Assembly (NCBI RefSeq): GCF_023822065.1
Contig: NZ_CP084931.1
Coordinates: 434,001 to 498,000, forward strand
Length of the DNA stretch: 64,000 nt
Direction: 5' to 3'
Source of the DNA: Sphingomonas morindae
GTDB taxonomy: Bacteria; Pseudomonadota; Alphaproteobacteria; Sphingomonadales; Sphingomonadaceae
Notes under the pieces: generated by a model
What the model was told of the DNA's origin: nothing
Database searches by the model: none
What the model saw: only the letters and a program-made list of their open reading frames with translations
Position numbers and translations under genes: made by a program
Shown here: positions 1-10,011 of the stretch, one piece after another
Numbering within the stretch: position 1 is the stretch's first letter
Layout: every line of letters begins with the position of its first letter

Positions 1-2698
1 CGCCACCGCCACGCGCGGCGCGCAGCTGGGCGGCCTGCGCGGCCAGTTCACCGTGGAGGAAGGGCTGCGGCGGCTGATCGCGCCGAGCCGGCTCCACCTC
101 GTCTCGTTCGACGGGCGCACCGCCGTGCTGACCGGCGACGACAGCGCCGCCGCGCGCCCGGCGCCGGGCTTCCGCACCGTCGCCTTCCAGAACGCGACGC
201 CGCCGGTGGCGGCCCCCGCGGGCGCCGGCGCCAGCCCCGCGCCCACCAGCCCGCCCGGCGCGGAGCCCGCCGCCGAGGCGCCGGCGCCGATGGAGGAGAT
301 CATCGTCACCGGCAACACCTCGGGCCGCCGCACCGTCTTCACCTCCTCGTCCAACGTCACGCTCGCCAACACCGCCGACATCCAGCGCAAGGCGCCGCGC
401 TCGACGGCGGACGTGCTGGAGCTGGTGCCCGGCGTGTTCGTGGAAGGCACGGCGGGGCCGGTCTCCAACAATTATTCGGTGCGCGGCCTGCGCGGCGGCG
501 GCCAGACCTTCATCGCGCTGGAAGAGGACGGCATGCCGATCCTCTATGGCGGCGCGGGCGCGGACATCTATTTCCAGAACGACATCACCATCGACCGCGT
601 CGAGGCGGTGGAGGGCGGCACGTCGGGCGTGCTGGCGGTGAACGGCGCCGCCGCGACGATCAACTTCATCTCGCTCAAGCCCAGCTTCACCAAGCCGGTG
701 GCCTCGGTGCGCTTCACCGGCACCACTTATGGCGATTACCGCGCCGACGGCTATTTCTCGGCGCCGCTCACCGACAGCCTCGCCTTCAGCCTGGGCGGCT
801 ATGTCGACAGCACGCGCGGCGTGCGTAGCTCGCCCTTCATCTACAATACCTATCATGTGAAGGCGATGCTGGAGAAGCGCTTCGCCGGCGGCGGCTTCGT
901 GCGGCTGACGGCGCGGCGCGGCGACGAGCATGATCCCTATTATGCCGACATGCCCTTCGCCGTCTCCTCGAGCGGCAAGATCGGCGGCGTGCCCGGGCTC
1001 GATCCCAAATATGCCAATATCGGCGGCCCGGGCTTCGCCAATATCCTCGTGCCCGACAGCTGCGCGACCGGCGCCTGCCAGCGCCGCTTCAGCCTGAGCG
1101 AGGGCATCCACACCCGCACCAACCAGATTCGGCTCGATCTCGAGGCGCCGGTGACCGACGGCGTGACGCTGTTCGCGCGCGCCCGCTATCTGGACGCCTA
1201 TTTCGATTTCAACGGCATCTTCGCGGGCAGCGGCGCGGGCACCGCCGGCCTCGCCAGCGCCAGCGCCTATCTCGATCCCGCCCGCTCGCCGATCGCCGGC
1301 TTTCTCGGCCAGGGGCTGGTCGCCTTTCCCGGCACCACCCAGTTCGGCATTCGCGACACGCGCACCGGGCGGATCATCCCCGCCTCCGACACGGCGACGC
1401 TGAACGCGCTCAACGGCAACGGCCTGCTCCAGCAGACGGTGCTCAACCACCAGACGGTGAAGACGCGCGATTTCGGCAGCGACTTCGGCGCGCGCTGGGA
1501 CGCGGACATGGGCGCGCTCGACAATTCGCTGACGGTCGGCGGCATGGTCTACAATGTCCGCCGCTACAACGACCAGTCCGGCGTGGCGACGCTGATCAAC
1601 GACGTGACCGACCAGTCCAACATCTACGACATCGTGGCGCTCGGCGCGAACGGCGCGCCGCTCGGCCAGCTCTCGAACAACGGCATGATCAGCTACGGCA
1701 ATTGGGGCCAGGGGGTGTTCAAGGACGAGGTCACCTCGGTCTCGGGCTATTTCAACGACGAACTCAAGATCGGCACGCGCCTGCATGTCGATTTCGGCGC
1801 GCGCTACGAGCGCCAGCATGTCCGCGTGGATATCGGCGACACCGCGCCGGTGAACCAGCCCGTGCCGGCGGGCACGCCCGGCATCGTCGCCGATGTCGGC
1901 AGCACCTTCGCGGGCACCTATACCCGCCAGTCCGCCACCTATGACGATTGGGCCGCGACCGCCGGCGTCAACTATACGCTCACCGACAATATCGCCCTCT
2001 ATGCCCGCTATGCGCGCGGCTTCCAGACCTTTGGCGGCGATACCGGCGGCACCCACAAGCCCTCGGACCTGACGCTGTACGAGGGCGGCGTGCGCTTCCA
2101 GAGCCGCTATCTCTCGGCCTCGGTGATCGGCTTCCGCACCATCTTCAAGAACCAGTCCTACCAGTTCATCAACCCAGACAATCCGGCGGTGCAGGCGAAC
2201 GCGCTCGCCAACAACAAGACGAGCGGCGTGCAGTTCGACGCCAGCCTGAAGCCGGTCTCCTTCTTCAGCCTGACCGGCCAGGGCGTGTACCAGGATCCCA
2301 AGCTCAACAATCTGCGCTTCGATGGCGTCGCCCAGCCGCAATATGAGGGCAATACGCCGGAGCGGACGCCGAAACTGCTCTTCACCCTCACCCCGGCGGT
2401 GATCCTGCCCGACAATCGCGGCGAGATCTATCTGCGCTACAAGCATATCGGCAAGATCTACGCCGATAGCGGCAACGGCGTGGCGCTGCCGAGCTATGGC
2501 GTGATCACCATCGGCGGCAGCTTCAACGTGACGCCGCGCGTCAATGTCAATGTCAGCGTGGACAATCTCACCAACGTCAACGGCTTCACCGAAGGCAATC
2601 CGCGCCAGGGCCAGACCCAGTCGATCGTCGGCGGCTATTTCTACGGTCGCAGCATCGTCGGCCGCAACGCGCTGGTCAGCATGACGGTCAAGCTGTGA
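1..2698 (+). CDS. TonB-dependent receptor with N-terminal STN domain, 5'-truncated
   Basis: Outer-membrane active transporter, energised by TonB. The reading frame is open from base 2, so the true start lies left of the window; the GTG at 53 is inside the STN (secretin/TonB N-terminal) domain, whose end reads LRGQFTVEEGLRRLI. After a Pro/Ala linker comes the conserved plug start EEIIVTGNTSGRR, plug residues such as VRGLRGGG, then a long beta-barrel ending in an aromatic-rich strand (ALVSMTVKL). STN domains usually mark receptors that signal to an anti-sigma/ECF-sigma pair (FecA type), so fecI/fecR-like genes may lie upstream (inference). The stop overlaps the next gene's GTG start, implying co-translation with the glycosidase-like protein. 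The ligand is unknown; the neighbours suggest a glycan or glycoconjugate. Confidence 0.9.
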   Translation, partial: ATATRGAQLGGLRGQFTVEEGLRRLIAPSRLHLVSFDGRTAVLTGDDSAAARPAPGFRTVAFQNATPPVAAPAGAGASPAPTSPPGAEPAAEAPAPMEEIIVTGNTSGRRTVFTSSSNVTLANTADIQRKAPRSTADVLELVPGVFVEGTAGPVSNNYSVRGLRGGGQTFIALEEDGMPILYGGAGADIYFQNDITIDRVEAVEGGTSGVLAVNGAAATINFISLKPSFTKPVASVRFTGTTYGDYRADGYFSAPLTDSLAFSLGGYVDSTRGVRSSPFIYNTYHVKAMLEKRFAGGGFVRLTARRGDEHDPYYADMPFAVSSSGKIGGVPGLDPKYANIGGPGFANILVPDSCATGACQRRFSLSEGIHTRTNQIRLDLEAPVTDGVTLFARARYLDAYFDFNGIFAGSGAGTAGLASASAYLDPARSPIAGFLGQGLVAFPGTTQFGIRDTRTGRIIPASDTATLNALNGNGLLQQTVLNHQTVKTRDFGSDFGARWDADMGALDNSLTVGGMVYNVRRYNDQSGVATLINDVTDQSNIYDIVALGANGAPLGQLSNNGMISYGNWGQGVFKDEVTSVSGYFNDELKIGTRLHVDFGARYERQHVRVDIGDTAPVNQPVPAGTPGIVADVGSTFAGTYTRQSATYDDWAATAGVNYTLTDNIALYARYARGFQTFGGDTGGTHKPSDLTLYEGGVRFQSRYLSASVIGFRTIFKNQSYQFINPDNPAVQANALANNKTSGVQFDASLKPVSFFSLTGQGVYQDPKLNNLRFDGVAQPQYEGNTPERTPKLLFTLTPAVILPDNRGEIYLRYKHIGKIYADSGNGVALPSYGVITIGGSFNVTPRVNVNVSVDNLTNVNGFTEGNPRQGQTQSIVGGYFYGRSIVGRNALVSMTVKL

Positions 2699-4731
2699 GG
2701 CGCGGCCGGCGGGCGGGCGTGCTGGCGGCGGCGGTCGGCTCGGCGGCGGCGCTGATCGGGGCCGCCGCGCCGCCGCCGGGCGATGCGCGGCGCGAGGGCC
2801 TGAACCTCAACGCCTTTGTGCAGCAGGGCCCGGTCGCGGCGCATATCGTGCTGCGCGACGGCACCGCGCCGCGCCTGCTCATAGCCTTTCCCGCCGGCAA
2901 TAGCGGCGTGGCACTGTGGTTCGCGCCGCTCGCCGCGCCGGCGCGCTGGACGCTGACCGCGCCCGCGCGGCCGGTGACCGAGGCCGACGCGCAGGGCCGC
3001 GCGATGCACGGCGTGCGCTTCACCGTGCGCATCGACGCGCCGGCCCTGCGGCTGCGCCAGGCGCTGCTCACCAGCGTGCGCGTGCTGCGCGACTATCAGG
3101 CGCTCGGCACCGCTCCCGCGATGGTGACAAGCCCCGCGCGCCAGACCGGCGACACGCTGCGCTGGCAGCGCGACCGGCTGGACGGCGCCCCCGGCTACGC
3201 GCTGGCGGCGCGGGTGACGGGCGGCCGGCTGGTGGCGCCCGACATGATCCGCGCCGATGCGCAGGGCGGCATCACGCTGGACATCACCGCGCTGACCGGG
3301 GAGATGCCGCTTACCCCCTTGCCCACCGCCGATCTGCTCACCGCCGCCGCCAATCCCGATCCCGCCGCGCGCGCGGCGCTGGGCTTCCTCTCCTATCGCG
3401 AGAAGTTCCTGGCGGGCTCGTGGCGCTTCAACACCTATTTCGGGCGCGACACGCTGCTTTCGCTGCGGCTGCTGCTGCCGGCGCTGCAGCCGGGCGCGGT
3501 GGAGAGCGGGCTCGGATCGGTGCTGGCGCGGCTCTCGCCCGAGGGCCGGGTGGCGCATGAGGAGGATATCGGCGAGTTCGCGATCCTCGACCATCTCAAG
3601 CAGGACGGGACGCGATCGGCCGCGCCCGTCTATGACTATCGCATGATCGACGGCGATTTCCTGCTCGCGCCCGTGGCGCGGGCCTGGCTGCTCGACGATC
3701 CGCGCGGCGCCGCCCGCGCGCGCGCCTTCCTCGCCACGCCGATCGACGGGACGCCGGCGGGCGCCGCGCTGGTGCGCAACCTGCGCTTCGCGCTCACCCG
3801 CGCCGCCGCCTTCGCCGCCGCGCCCGCGCCGGCGCGGCTGATCGGGCTGCAGCCGGGCGTGCCGGTGGGCGAATGGCGCGACAGCAATGACGGGCTGGGC
3901 GGCGGCCGCTATCCCTATGACGTGAACGCGGTGCTGGTGCCCGCCGCGCTGGAGGCGGCGGCCGCGCTCGATCGCGCCGGGCTGCTCGCGGCCTATTATC
4001 AGCCGGGCGACGCGGCGCTGTTCGCGCGCGCCGCCGCCATGGCCGCGACCTGGCGCGACGCCGCGCCGCCGCTGTTCGCGGTGACGGTGCCGGCGGCCGC
4101 GGCGCGCGCGGCGGCGGCGCGCTTCGCCGCCGCGCAGGGCGTGCCCGCGCCCGCCATGGCGGGGCCGCTGCGCTATCATGCGATCGCGCTCGACGCCGCC
4201 TATCGGCCGGTGCCGATCCAGAACAGCGACGAGGGCTTCGCGCTGCTCTTCGGCACGCCCGACCCCGAGCGACTGGCGGTGGCGCTGGATACGCTCGGCC
4301 GCCCCTTTCCGGCGGGGCTGATGACGGGCGCGGGGCTGCTGGTGGCCAATCCCGCTTTCGCGCCGCCCGCGCTCCAGGCCAAGTTCGGCGCCAATGCCTA
4401 TCACGGCATGGTCGTCTGGTCGTGGCAGCAGGCGCTCGCCGCCGCCGGCCTCGCCCGCCAGCGCGCGCGCACCGATCTGCCCGCGCCGCTGCGCTGCCGG
4501 CTGGTGGCGGCGGAGACGGCGCTGTGGCGCGCGATCGACGCGACGCGCGCGGTGCAAAGCTCCGAACTCTGGTCGTGGCGCTATGCGGACGGCACCTATG
4601 CGGTGGTGCCGTTCGGGGCGCGCGGCAAGGACGCCGACGAATCCAACGCCGCGCAATTGTGGAGCACCGTCTATCTCGCGCTCCATCCGCCCGCCGCGGC
4701 GCCGACTTGCCCCGGCGGCGCGAGCCGCTAG
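2695..4731 (+). CDS. Secreted six-hairpin glycosidase-like protein (debranching-enzyme-like)
   Basis: A 678-aa protein starting at a GTG that overlaps the receptor stop by 4 bases (GTGA). The N-terminus (RRGRRAGVLAAAVGSAAALIG) looks like a signal peptide. The centre holds NTYFGRDTLLSLRLL and VAHEEDIGEFAILDHL, resembling the GRDT segment and acidic catalytic region of glycogen-debranching C-terminal and other (alpha/alpha)6-barrel glycosidases. The C-terminus (ELWSWRYADGTYAVVPFG) is aromatic-rich, as in sugar-binding clefts. Substrate cannot be told. Translational coupling with a TBDR suggests it trims a periplasmic oligosaccharide imported by that receptor. The glycosidase fold is inferred from motifs; catalytic residues are not assigned. 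Confidence 0.6.
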   Translation: MRRGRRAGVLAAAVGSAAALIGAAAPPPGDARREGLNLNAFVQQGPVAAHIVLRDGTAPRLLIAFPAGNSGVALWFAPLAAPARWTLTAPARPVTEADAQGRAMHGVRFTVRIDAPALRLRQALLTSVRVLRDYQALGTAPAMVTSPARQTGDTLRWQRDRLDGAPGYALAARVTGGRLVAPDMIRADAQGGITLDITALTGEMPLTPLPTADLLTAAANPDPAARAALGFLSYREKFLAGSWRFNTYFGRDTLLSLRLLLPALQPGAVESGLGSVLARLSPEGRVAHEEDIGEFAILDHLKQDGTRSAAPVYDYRMIDGDFLLAPVARAWLLDDPRGAARARAFLATPIDGTPAGAALVRNLRFALTRAAAFAAAPAPARLIGLQPGVPVGEWRDSNDGLGGGRYPYDVNAVLVPAALEAAAALDRAGLLAAYYQPGDAALFARAAAMAATWRDAAPPLFAVTVPAAAARAAAARFAAAQGVPAPAMAGPLRYHAIALDAAYRPVPIQNSDEGFALLFGTPDPERLAVALDTLGRPFPAGLMTGAGLLVANPAFAPPALQAKFGANAYHGMVVWSWQQALAAAGLARQRARTDLPAPLRCRLVAAETALWRAIDATRAVQSSELWSWRYADGTYAVVPFGARGKDADESNAAQLWSTVYLALHPPAAAPTCPGGASR

Positions 4732-4740
4732 AGCGGAGCC

Positions 4741-6234
4741 ATGGCCGGCGACCGCATCCATTCCCTCGTCATTCTCGGCGGCGGCACCGCCGGCTGGATG
4801 ACGGCGGCGGCGCTGGCGCGCACGCTGCCGCCGGGGCTCGAAATCACCCTGGTCGAGTCCGACGCCATCGGCACCATCGGCGTGGGCGAGGCGACGATCC
4901 CGACCATCCACTGGTTCAACCAGCTCGCCGGGATCGACGAGGCGGAGTTCATGGCGGCGACCGGCGCCACCTACAAGCTCGGCATCGAATTCAGCGGCTG
5001 GACCGGCGATGGCAGCCGCTATTTCCACCCCTTCGGCACGTTCGGACCGCCGCAGGACGGGGTGATGTTCCTCCACCGGCTGATCCGCGCGCGGCTGGCG
5101 GGCGAGGCGATCGACCCTGAGGCCTATTCGCTCACCGCCCAGGCGGCGCGCGCCGGCCGCTTCGCCAAGCCGGTGGCGGATCCGCGCTCGCCGCTCGCCA
5201 CGCTCGGCTATGCCTATCATTTCGACGCGGGCCGCTACGCCGCCTTTCTCCGCGCGCGCGCCGAGGCGGCGGGGGTGCGCCGGATCGAGGCGCTGGTGGA
5301 GGGGGCGGAGCGCGATCCGGCGAGCGGCGCCGTCGCCGCGCTCGCCACCTCGGCCGGGCGCATCGCGGGCGATCTCTTCATCGACTGTTCGGGGCTGCGC
5401 GGGCTGCTGATCGGCGAGACGCTCGGCATCGGCTATGAGGATTGGAGCGCGTGGCTGCCGTGCGATCGCGCCTGGGCGGTGCCGACCGCCGCCGAGACCG
5501 AGCCGCGCCCCTATACCCGCGCCACCGCCGCCGAGGCCGGCTGGCGCTGGCGCATCCCGCTCCAGCATCGCACCGGCAATGGCTATGTCTATTCCAGCCG
5601 CTTCCAGTCGGATGCGGCGGCGCGCGCGGCGCTGCTCGGGGCGCTCGACGCGCCGGTGCTGGCCGAGCCCCGGCTGATCCGCTTCCGCCCCGGCCGCCGC
5701 GCGCGCGCCTGGTCGGCCAATGTGGTGGCGATCGGGCTCGCGGCGGGGTTTCTGGAGCCGCTGGAATCGACCAGCATCCACCTCATCCAGAGCGGGATCG
5801 CCAAGCTGCTCGCGCTGTTCCCGCCGGGCGGCGGCAGCGCCTTGCTGGCCGAGCAATATAATCGCCTGATGGCGCGCGAGATGGAGGAGATACGCGACAT
5901 CCTCATCCTCCATTATGCGATGACTTCGGGCCGCCCCGAGCCGATGTGGCGCGAGCGCCAGACGATGACGCTGCCCGACAGCCTCGCCTGGCGGCTCGAC
6001 CATTTCCGCGAGACCGGCCGCATCGTGCTGGCGAGCGAGGAATTGTTCCGCGACGCGAGCTGGTTCGCCATTCTCGATGGGCAGGGCGTGCGCGCCCGCG
6101 ACCATAGCCCGATGATCGAGGGGGAGAGCGTGGCGGCGCTGACGGCGCGGCTCGCCGCCGTCCGCGAGGCCACCGCCGCCGCCTGCGCGCGGCTGCCGCG
6201 GCTCGCGCCCCCCGGCGGCGCGGCGCGCGGCTAG
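4741..6234 (+). CDS. Flavin-dependent tryptophan-halogenase-family protein
   Basis: A 497-aa member of the tryptophan 7-halogenase family (PF04820), which uses FADH2, O2 and halide to halogenate an aromatic ring. Visible hallmarks: the FAD-binding GGGTAG at about 13-18; a lysine at position 79 (TYKLGIEF) that matches the catalytic Lys79 of PrnA; the WxWxIP motif as WRWRIP at 268-273; and the GFLEPLESTSI segment with the glutamate near 342. All residues needed for halogenation are therefore present. It starts at ATG 4741, 9 bases after the preceding stop, in an apparent operon with a TBDR and a glycosidase-like gene. Homologues beside TBDRs are known in Xanthomonas and Caulobacter relatives, and their natural substrates are mostly unsettled. 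The true substrate here is unknown. Confidence 0.88.
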   Translation: MAGDRIHSLVILGGGTAGWMTAAALARTLPPGLEITLVESDAIGTIGVGEATIPTIHWFNQLAGIDEAEFMAATGATYKLGIEFSGWTGDGSRYFHPFGTFGPPQDGVMFLHRLIRARLAGEAIDPEAYSLTAQAARAGRFAKPVADPRSPLATLGYAYHFDAGRYAAFLRARAEAAGVRRIEALVEGAERDPASGAVAALATSAGRIAGDLFIDCSGLRGLLIGETLGIGYEDWSAWLPCDRAWAVPTAAETEPRPYTRATAAEAGWRWRIPLQHRTGNGYVYSSRFQSDAAARAALLGALDAPVLAEPRLIRFRPGRRARAWSANVVAIGLAAGFLEPLESTSIHLIQSGIAKLLALFPPGGGSALLAEQYNRLMAREMEEIRDILILHYAMTSGRPEPMWRERQTMTLPDSLAWRLDHFRETGRIVLASEELFRDASWFAILDGQGVRARDHSPMIEGESVAALTARLAAVREATAAACARLPRLAPPGGAARG

Positions 6235-6240
6235 GCCGGC

Positions 6241-8643
6241 TCAGTCGCCCGCGTCGGCGGCGGTCTGGTAGGGCCAGCTCCAGTCGCGGATCTCGGGCAT
6301 GTCCTCGCCATGGGTGGTGACATAGTCATGATGCGCGATCAGTGCGTCGCGAAAGGCCTGGCGCGCGGGGCCGGCGGTATCGGCGAGGCCGGGCACGCGC
6401 GCGATCGCATCCATGGCGAGATGGTAGCGATCGAGATCGTTGCGCACCACCATGTCGAACGGGGTGGTGGTGGTGCCCTCCTCCTTGAAGCCGCGGACAT
6501 GGAGATTGGCGTGGCTGGCGCGGCGATAGGTGAGCCGGTGGATCAGCCAGGGATAGCCGTGATAGGCGAAGAGGATCGGCCGGGTGCGCGTGAAGATCGC
6601 CTCGAAATCGGCATCGGTGAGGCCGTGCGGATGCTCCTCGCGCGGCTGGAGCGTCATGAGATCGACCACATTCACCACCCGCACGCGCAGATCGGGCAGG
6701 TGCTGGCGCAGCAGATCGGCGGCGGCGATCGTCTCCAGCGTCGGCACGTCGCCGCAACAGGCGAGCACCAGGTCGGGCGCCTCGCCGGGCTGCTCGCTGC
6801 CCGCCCAGTGCCAGATGCCGAGGCCGGCGGCGCAGTGGATCTCGGCCTGCTCCGCCGTCAGCCATTGCGGCGCGGGCTGCTTGCCCGCGACGATGACGTT
6901 GATCCGGTCGTGCGTGCCCAAGCAATGGTCCAGCGTGCGCAGCAGGCAATTGGCGTCGGGCGGCAGATAGACGCGGACGATGTCGGCCTTCTTGTTGACG
7001 ACATGATCGATGAAGCCGGGATCCTGATGGCTGAAGCCGTTATGATCCTGCCGCCAGACATGGCTGGACAGAAGATAGGTGAGCGACGGCACCGGCCGCC
7101 GCCAGTCCAGCGCGCGCGAGACCTTCAGCCATTTGGCATGCTGGTTGAACATGGAATCGACGATGTGGACAAAGGCCTCGTAGCAGTTGAACAGGCCGTG
7201 CCGGCCGGTGAGCGTATAGCCTTCGAGCCAGCCCTGGCAGAGATGTTCGGACAGGACCTCCATCACCCGCCCGCCGCGCGCCAGCCCCTCGTCATAGGGC
7301 TCGATCCGCTCCATCCAGGCGCGGTCGCTGACGTCAAACACGGCGGAGAGCCGGTTGCTGGCCGTCTCGTCCGGCCCCATGACGCGGAAATTGCGCGCCG
7401 CCTCGCTCCGCCGCAGCAGCTCGGCGAGATAGGCGCCGGCCGCGCGCGTCGCCTCGGCGACGGCGCCGCCGGGGTGCGGCACCGCCACCTCGAAGGCGCG
7501 CCAGTCGGGCCGGTCGAGCGGCGCGCGGCGGCCGCCATTGGCATAGAGCGAGGCGCCCATGCGCTTGCCGCCGACCGGCGCGAGCGCGCGCAGCTCGGGC
7601 AGCAGCCGGCCCTCGCCGTCGAACAGCTCCTCGATCCGATAGCCGCGCATCCAGGATTCGAGCAGCGCGCGATGATCCGCATTCTCGCGCGCGGCGGCGA
7701 TCGGCACCTGATGCGCGCGCCAAAAGCCCTCGACGCGCTTGCCGTCGACCTGCTTGGGGCCGGTCCAGCCCTTGGGGCTGCGCAGCACGATCATCGGCCA
7801 GCGCGGCGGCGCGGCGGCGGGCGCGGCCTGCCCGGCACGGGCCGCCGCCTGGATCGCGGCGATGGCGGTGAGCGCCTGGTCCATCGCCGCCGCCATCGCC
7901 TGGTGCATCACCAGCGGATCGTCGCCGCAGACGAACAGCGGATCATGGCCGAGCGCCTCGAAGAATTGGCGCAGCGCGGCATCGTCCATCCGGCCGAAAA
8001 TGGTCGGCCCGGCGATCTTGTAGCCGTTCAGGTGCAGGATCGGCAGCACCGCGCCATCGTGGCGGGGATCGAGGAACTTGTTGCCGTGCCACGAGGCGGC
8101 GAGCGGCCCCGTCTCGGCCTCGCCATCGCCGACCACGCAGGCGACGACCAGATCGGGATTGTCGAAGGCGGCGCCATAGGCGTGGACGAGCGCATAGCCA
8201 AGCTCGCCGCCCTCATGGATCGAGCCGGGCGTTTCGGGCGCGGCGTGGCTGGGAATGCCGCCGGGAAAGGAGAATTGCCGGAACAGCCGCTTCATGCCGG
8301 CCTCGTTCTCGGCGATCTCGGGATAGATCTCGCTGTAGCTGCCCTCGAGATAGGTGTTGGCCACCATGCCCGGCCCGCCATGGCCGGGTCCGCAGATATA
8401 GAGCATGTCGAGATCGCGCGCGCGGATCACGCGGTTGAGATGGGCATAGATGAAGTTGAGGCCGGGGGTGGTGCCCCAATGGCCGAGCAGACGCGGCTTG
8501 ATGTGCGCGGCCTCGAGCGGCACGCGCAGCAGCGGATTGTCGAGCAGGTAGATCTGGCCGACCGAGAGATAGTTGGCGGCGCGCCAGTAGCGATCGATCA
8601 GGGCCGCCTCGGCGGCGTCCAGCGGGTGGGCGGCATCGGTCAT
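6241..8643 (-). CDS. xfp: Phosphoketolase (xylulose-5-P / fructose-6-P)
   Basis: ThDP-dependent enzyme that splits xylulose-5-phosphate (and often fructose-6-phosphate) with phosphate into acetyl-phosphate plus glyceraldehyde-3-phosphate or erythrose-4-phosphate. 800 aa, the usual size. The family signatures [12 protein letters not shown] (about 53-64) and GDGEAETG (172-179, ThDP/Mg site) are intact, as is the C-terminal [16 protein letters not shown] region. The ATG at 8643 is preferred because it overlaps the acetate kinase stop (ATGA) and gives the normal length; the frame stays open further upstream but only as an antisense extension inside ackA. Forms an operon with ackA, which consumes its product. 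Convergent with the halogenase gene, 6 bases away. Confidence 0.95.
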   Translation of the reverse strand: MTDAAHPLDAAEAALIDRYWRAANYLSVGQIYLLDNPLLRVPLEAAHIKPRLLGHWGTTPGLNFIYAHLNRVIRARDLDMLYICGPGHGGPGMVANTYLEGSYSEIYPEIAENEAGMKRLFRQFSFPGGIPSHAAPETPGSIHEGGELGYALVHAYGAAFDNPDLVVACVVGDGEAETGPLAASWHGNKFLDPRHDGAVLPILHLNGYKIAGPTIFGRMDDAALRQFFEALGHDPLFVCGDDPLVMHQAMAAAMDQALTAIAAIQAAARAGQAAPAAAPPRWPMIVLRSPKGWTGPKQVDGKRVEGFWRAHQVPIAAARENADHRALLESWMRGYRIEELFDGEGRLLPELRALAPVGGKRMGASLYANGGRRAPLDRPDWRAFEVAVPHPGGAVAEATRAAGAYLAELLRRSEAARNFRVMGPDETASNRLSAVFDVSDRAWMERIEPYDEGLARGGRVMEVLSEHLCQGWLEGYTLTGRHGLFNCYEAFVHIVDSMFNQHAKWLKVSRALDWRRPVPSLTYLLSSHVWRQDHNGFSHQDPGFIDHVVNKKADIVRVYLPPDANCLLRTLDHCLGTHDRINVIVAGKQPAPQWLTAEQAEIHCAAGLGIWHWAGSEQPGEAPDLVLACCGDVPTLETIAAADLLRQHLPDLRVRVVNVVDLMTLQPREEHPHGLTDADFEAIFTRTRPILFAYHGYPWLIHRLTYRRASHANLHVRGFKEEGTTTTPFDMVVRNDLDRYHLAMDAIARVPGLADTAGPARQAFRDALIAHHDYVTTHGEDMPEIRDWSWPYQTAADAGD

Positions 8644-9830
8644 CGGTCGGTCTCCGCGAGCAGGGGGAGGCTTTGGTCGGCGATCACACGTTCCTCGTCG
8701 GCCGGCACGATCCGCACGGTGACGGGCGCGCCGGGCGCGCTGATCACCGGCCGGGCGGCTTCGTTGGCGGCCTGATCGAGCGCGAGGCCGAGCCAGGCGA
8801 GCCGCGCGCAGGCGCGCGCGCGGATCGGCGCGGCATGTTCGCCGATGCCGCCGGTGAAGACGAGCCCGTCGAGCCCGCCCAGCGCCGCCGCCATCGCCCC
8901 CACGCCCTGCGCCAGCCGCCAGAGGAACAGCGCGATCGCCGCCTCCGCCGCCGGCTCGGTGCTCTCGAGCAGGGCGCGCATATCGCCGGTGCCGCCCGTC
9001 AGCCCCTTGAGGCCGGACTCCTTGTAGAGCAGCGTCTCGATCCGCTCCGGCGACCAATGCTTGTGCTGGAGCAGGTAGAGGATCACGCCGGGATCGAGCG
9101 CGCCCGGCCGCGTGGCCATGACCAGGCCGTCGAGCGCGGAAAAGCCCATGCTGGTATCGACGCTGCGGCCGCCCGCCATGGCGCAGAGGCTGGCGCCGGC
9201 GCCGAGATGCGCCACCACCACGCGCCCGGCGGCGAGCGCGGGATCAATGTCCGCGAGCGTGTGCGCCACATGCGTGTAGGACAGGCCGTGAAAGCCGTAG
9301 CGCAGCACGCCCTCGCGGGCGAGATCGGGCGGCAGCGCGAAGTGGCGCGCCGGCTCGGCCATGGTGGCGTGGAAGGCGGTATCGAAACAGGCGGTCTGCG
9401 CCACCTGGGGGCGGTGCGCGGCGACCGCGCGCATCGCGTTGAGCGCGTGCGGCTGGTGCAGCGGCGCGAGCGGGCACAGCGCCTCCAGCGCGGCGAGCAC
9501 CGCCGCATCCACCCGCACCGGCGCGGTGAAATCGCGCCCGCCATGAACGACGCGATGGCCGACGCCGACCAGCTCGGCAGCGCCCGTCTGGCTGTCGATC
9601 CAGTCGAGCAGCGTGCCGAGCAGCGCCTCGTGCGTGCCATCCTCGCCTGCGGACCAGCGCCGCTCGATCAGACAGGCGCCGGCGGCATCCTTGGCGATGA
9701 GGTGCGGCGTAGCGCCGATACCCTCGATCTGCCCGCGCACCCGCGCCGCGCGCGCGCCGCGATCGGCCTCGAACAGGGCGAATTTGAGGCTCGACGAGCC
9801 GCTGTTCAGGGCGAGGATGGTGCCGCGCAT
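8640..9830 (-). CDS. ackA: Acetate kinase
   Basis: Converts acetyl-phosphate plus ADP to acetate plus ATP (reversible), in the cytosol. 396 aa with the ASKHA-fold hallmarks: NSGSSSLKF at 9-17 (phosphate-binding), RYGFHGLSY in the middle, and the adenosine-site GGIGEHAA near the C-terminus. ATG 9830 begins the typical [14 protein letters not shown] sequence. First gene of an operon with xfp, whose start overlaps this stop by 4 bases. No phosphotransacetylase (pta) is nearby, so this pair alone makes the phosphoketolase bypass end in acetate and ATP. The upstream region contains a strong GC-rich inverted repeat. Confidence 0.95.
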   Translation of the reverse strand: MRGTILALNSGSSSLKFALFEADRGARAARVRGQIEGIGATPHLIAKDAAGACLIERRWSAGEDGTHEALLGTLLDWIDSQTGAAELVGVGHRVVHGGRDFTAPVRVDAAVLAALEALCPLAPLHQPHALNAMRAVAAHRPQVAQTACFDTAFHATMAEPARHFALPPDLAREGVLRYGFHGLSYTHVAHTLADIDPALAAGRVVVAHLGAGASLCAMAGGRSVDTSMGFSALDGLVMATRPGALDPGVILYLLQHKHWSPERIETLLYKESGLKGLTGGTGDMRALLESTEPAAEAAIALFLWRLAQGVGAMAAALGGLDGLVFTGGIGEHAAPIRARACARLAWLGLALDQAANEAARPVISAPGAPVTVRIVPADEERVIADQSLPLLAETDR

Positions 9831-9920
9831 CCGGTGTCTCCCGGCGATGAGGCCTGCGGCGCAAGCGTCCGGCCGGCGCGATCGTTCCTCGGCTGGTCCC
9901 GCGCGCCGGCTCGCCCGAGC

Positions 9921-9956
9921 CGATCCGCCGCGCGGCGCGCAGCGCGCGGCGGATCG
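9921..9956. repeat. Perfect 14-bp inverted repeat in the ackA / flavoenzyme divergent region
   Basis: Arms CGATCCGCCGCGCG (9921-9934) and CGCGCGGCGGATCG (9943-9956) are exact reverse complements around an 8-base loop. The element lies between two divergently transcribed genes, about 90 bases from the ackA start and 55 from the flavoenzyme start. It therefore cannot be a 3' terminator of either; it may be an attenuator-like 5' UTR hairpin, a regulator site, or an insulating hairpin. No T-run follows on either side. Function is inferred only. Confidence 0.6.
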
Positions 9957-10011
9957 ACAAGCGCGATCCCCTGCGCCAAGGGCGGGGCGCCCCGGCATAA
10001 GAGGAGGGATC

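Noticed and set aside
2641-6105. 1154-codon minus-strand frame opposite the receptor, glycosidase-like and halogenase genes
   Set aside because: Low-complexity Arg/Gly/Ala translation without motifs; the plus strand encodes three recognisable proteins. Similar antisense frames at 6310-8775, 15800-18280, 19672-22221, 22351-25071, 26519-29347, 29645-32068, 34718-36550, 49643-52579, 57174-58880 and 59915-61759 were rejected for the same reason.
8644-9057. N-terminal extension of the phosphoketolase frame
   Set aside because: It lies antisense-in-frame within ackA, is not family-like, and the ATG at 8643 gives the standard 800-residue enzyme overlapping the ackA stop.
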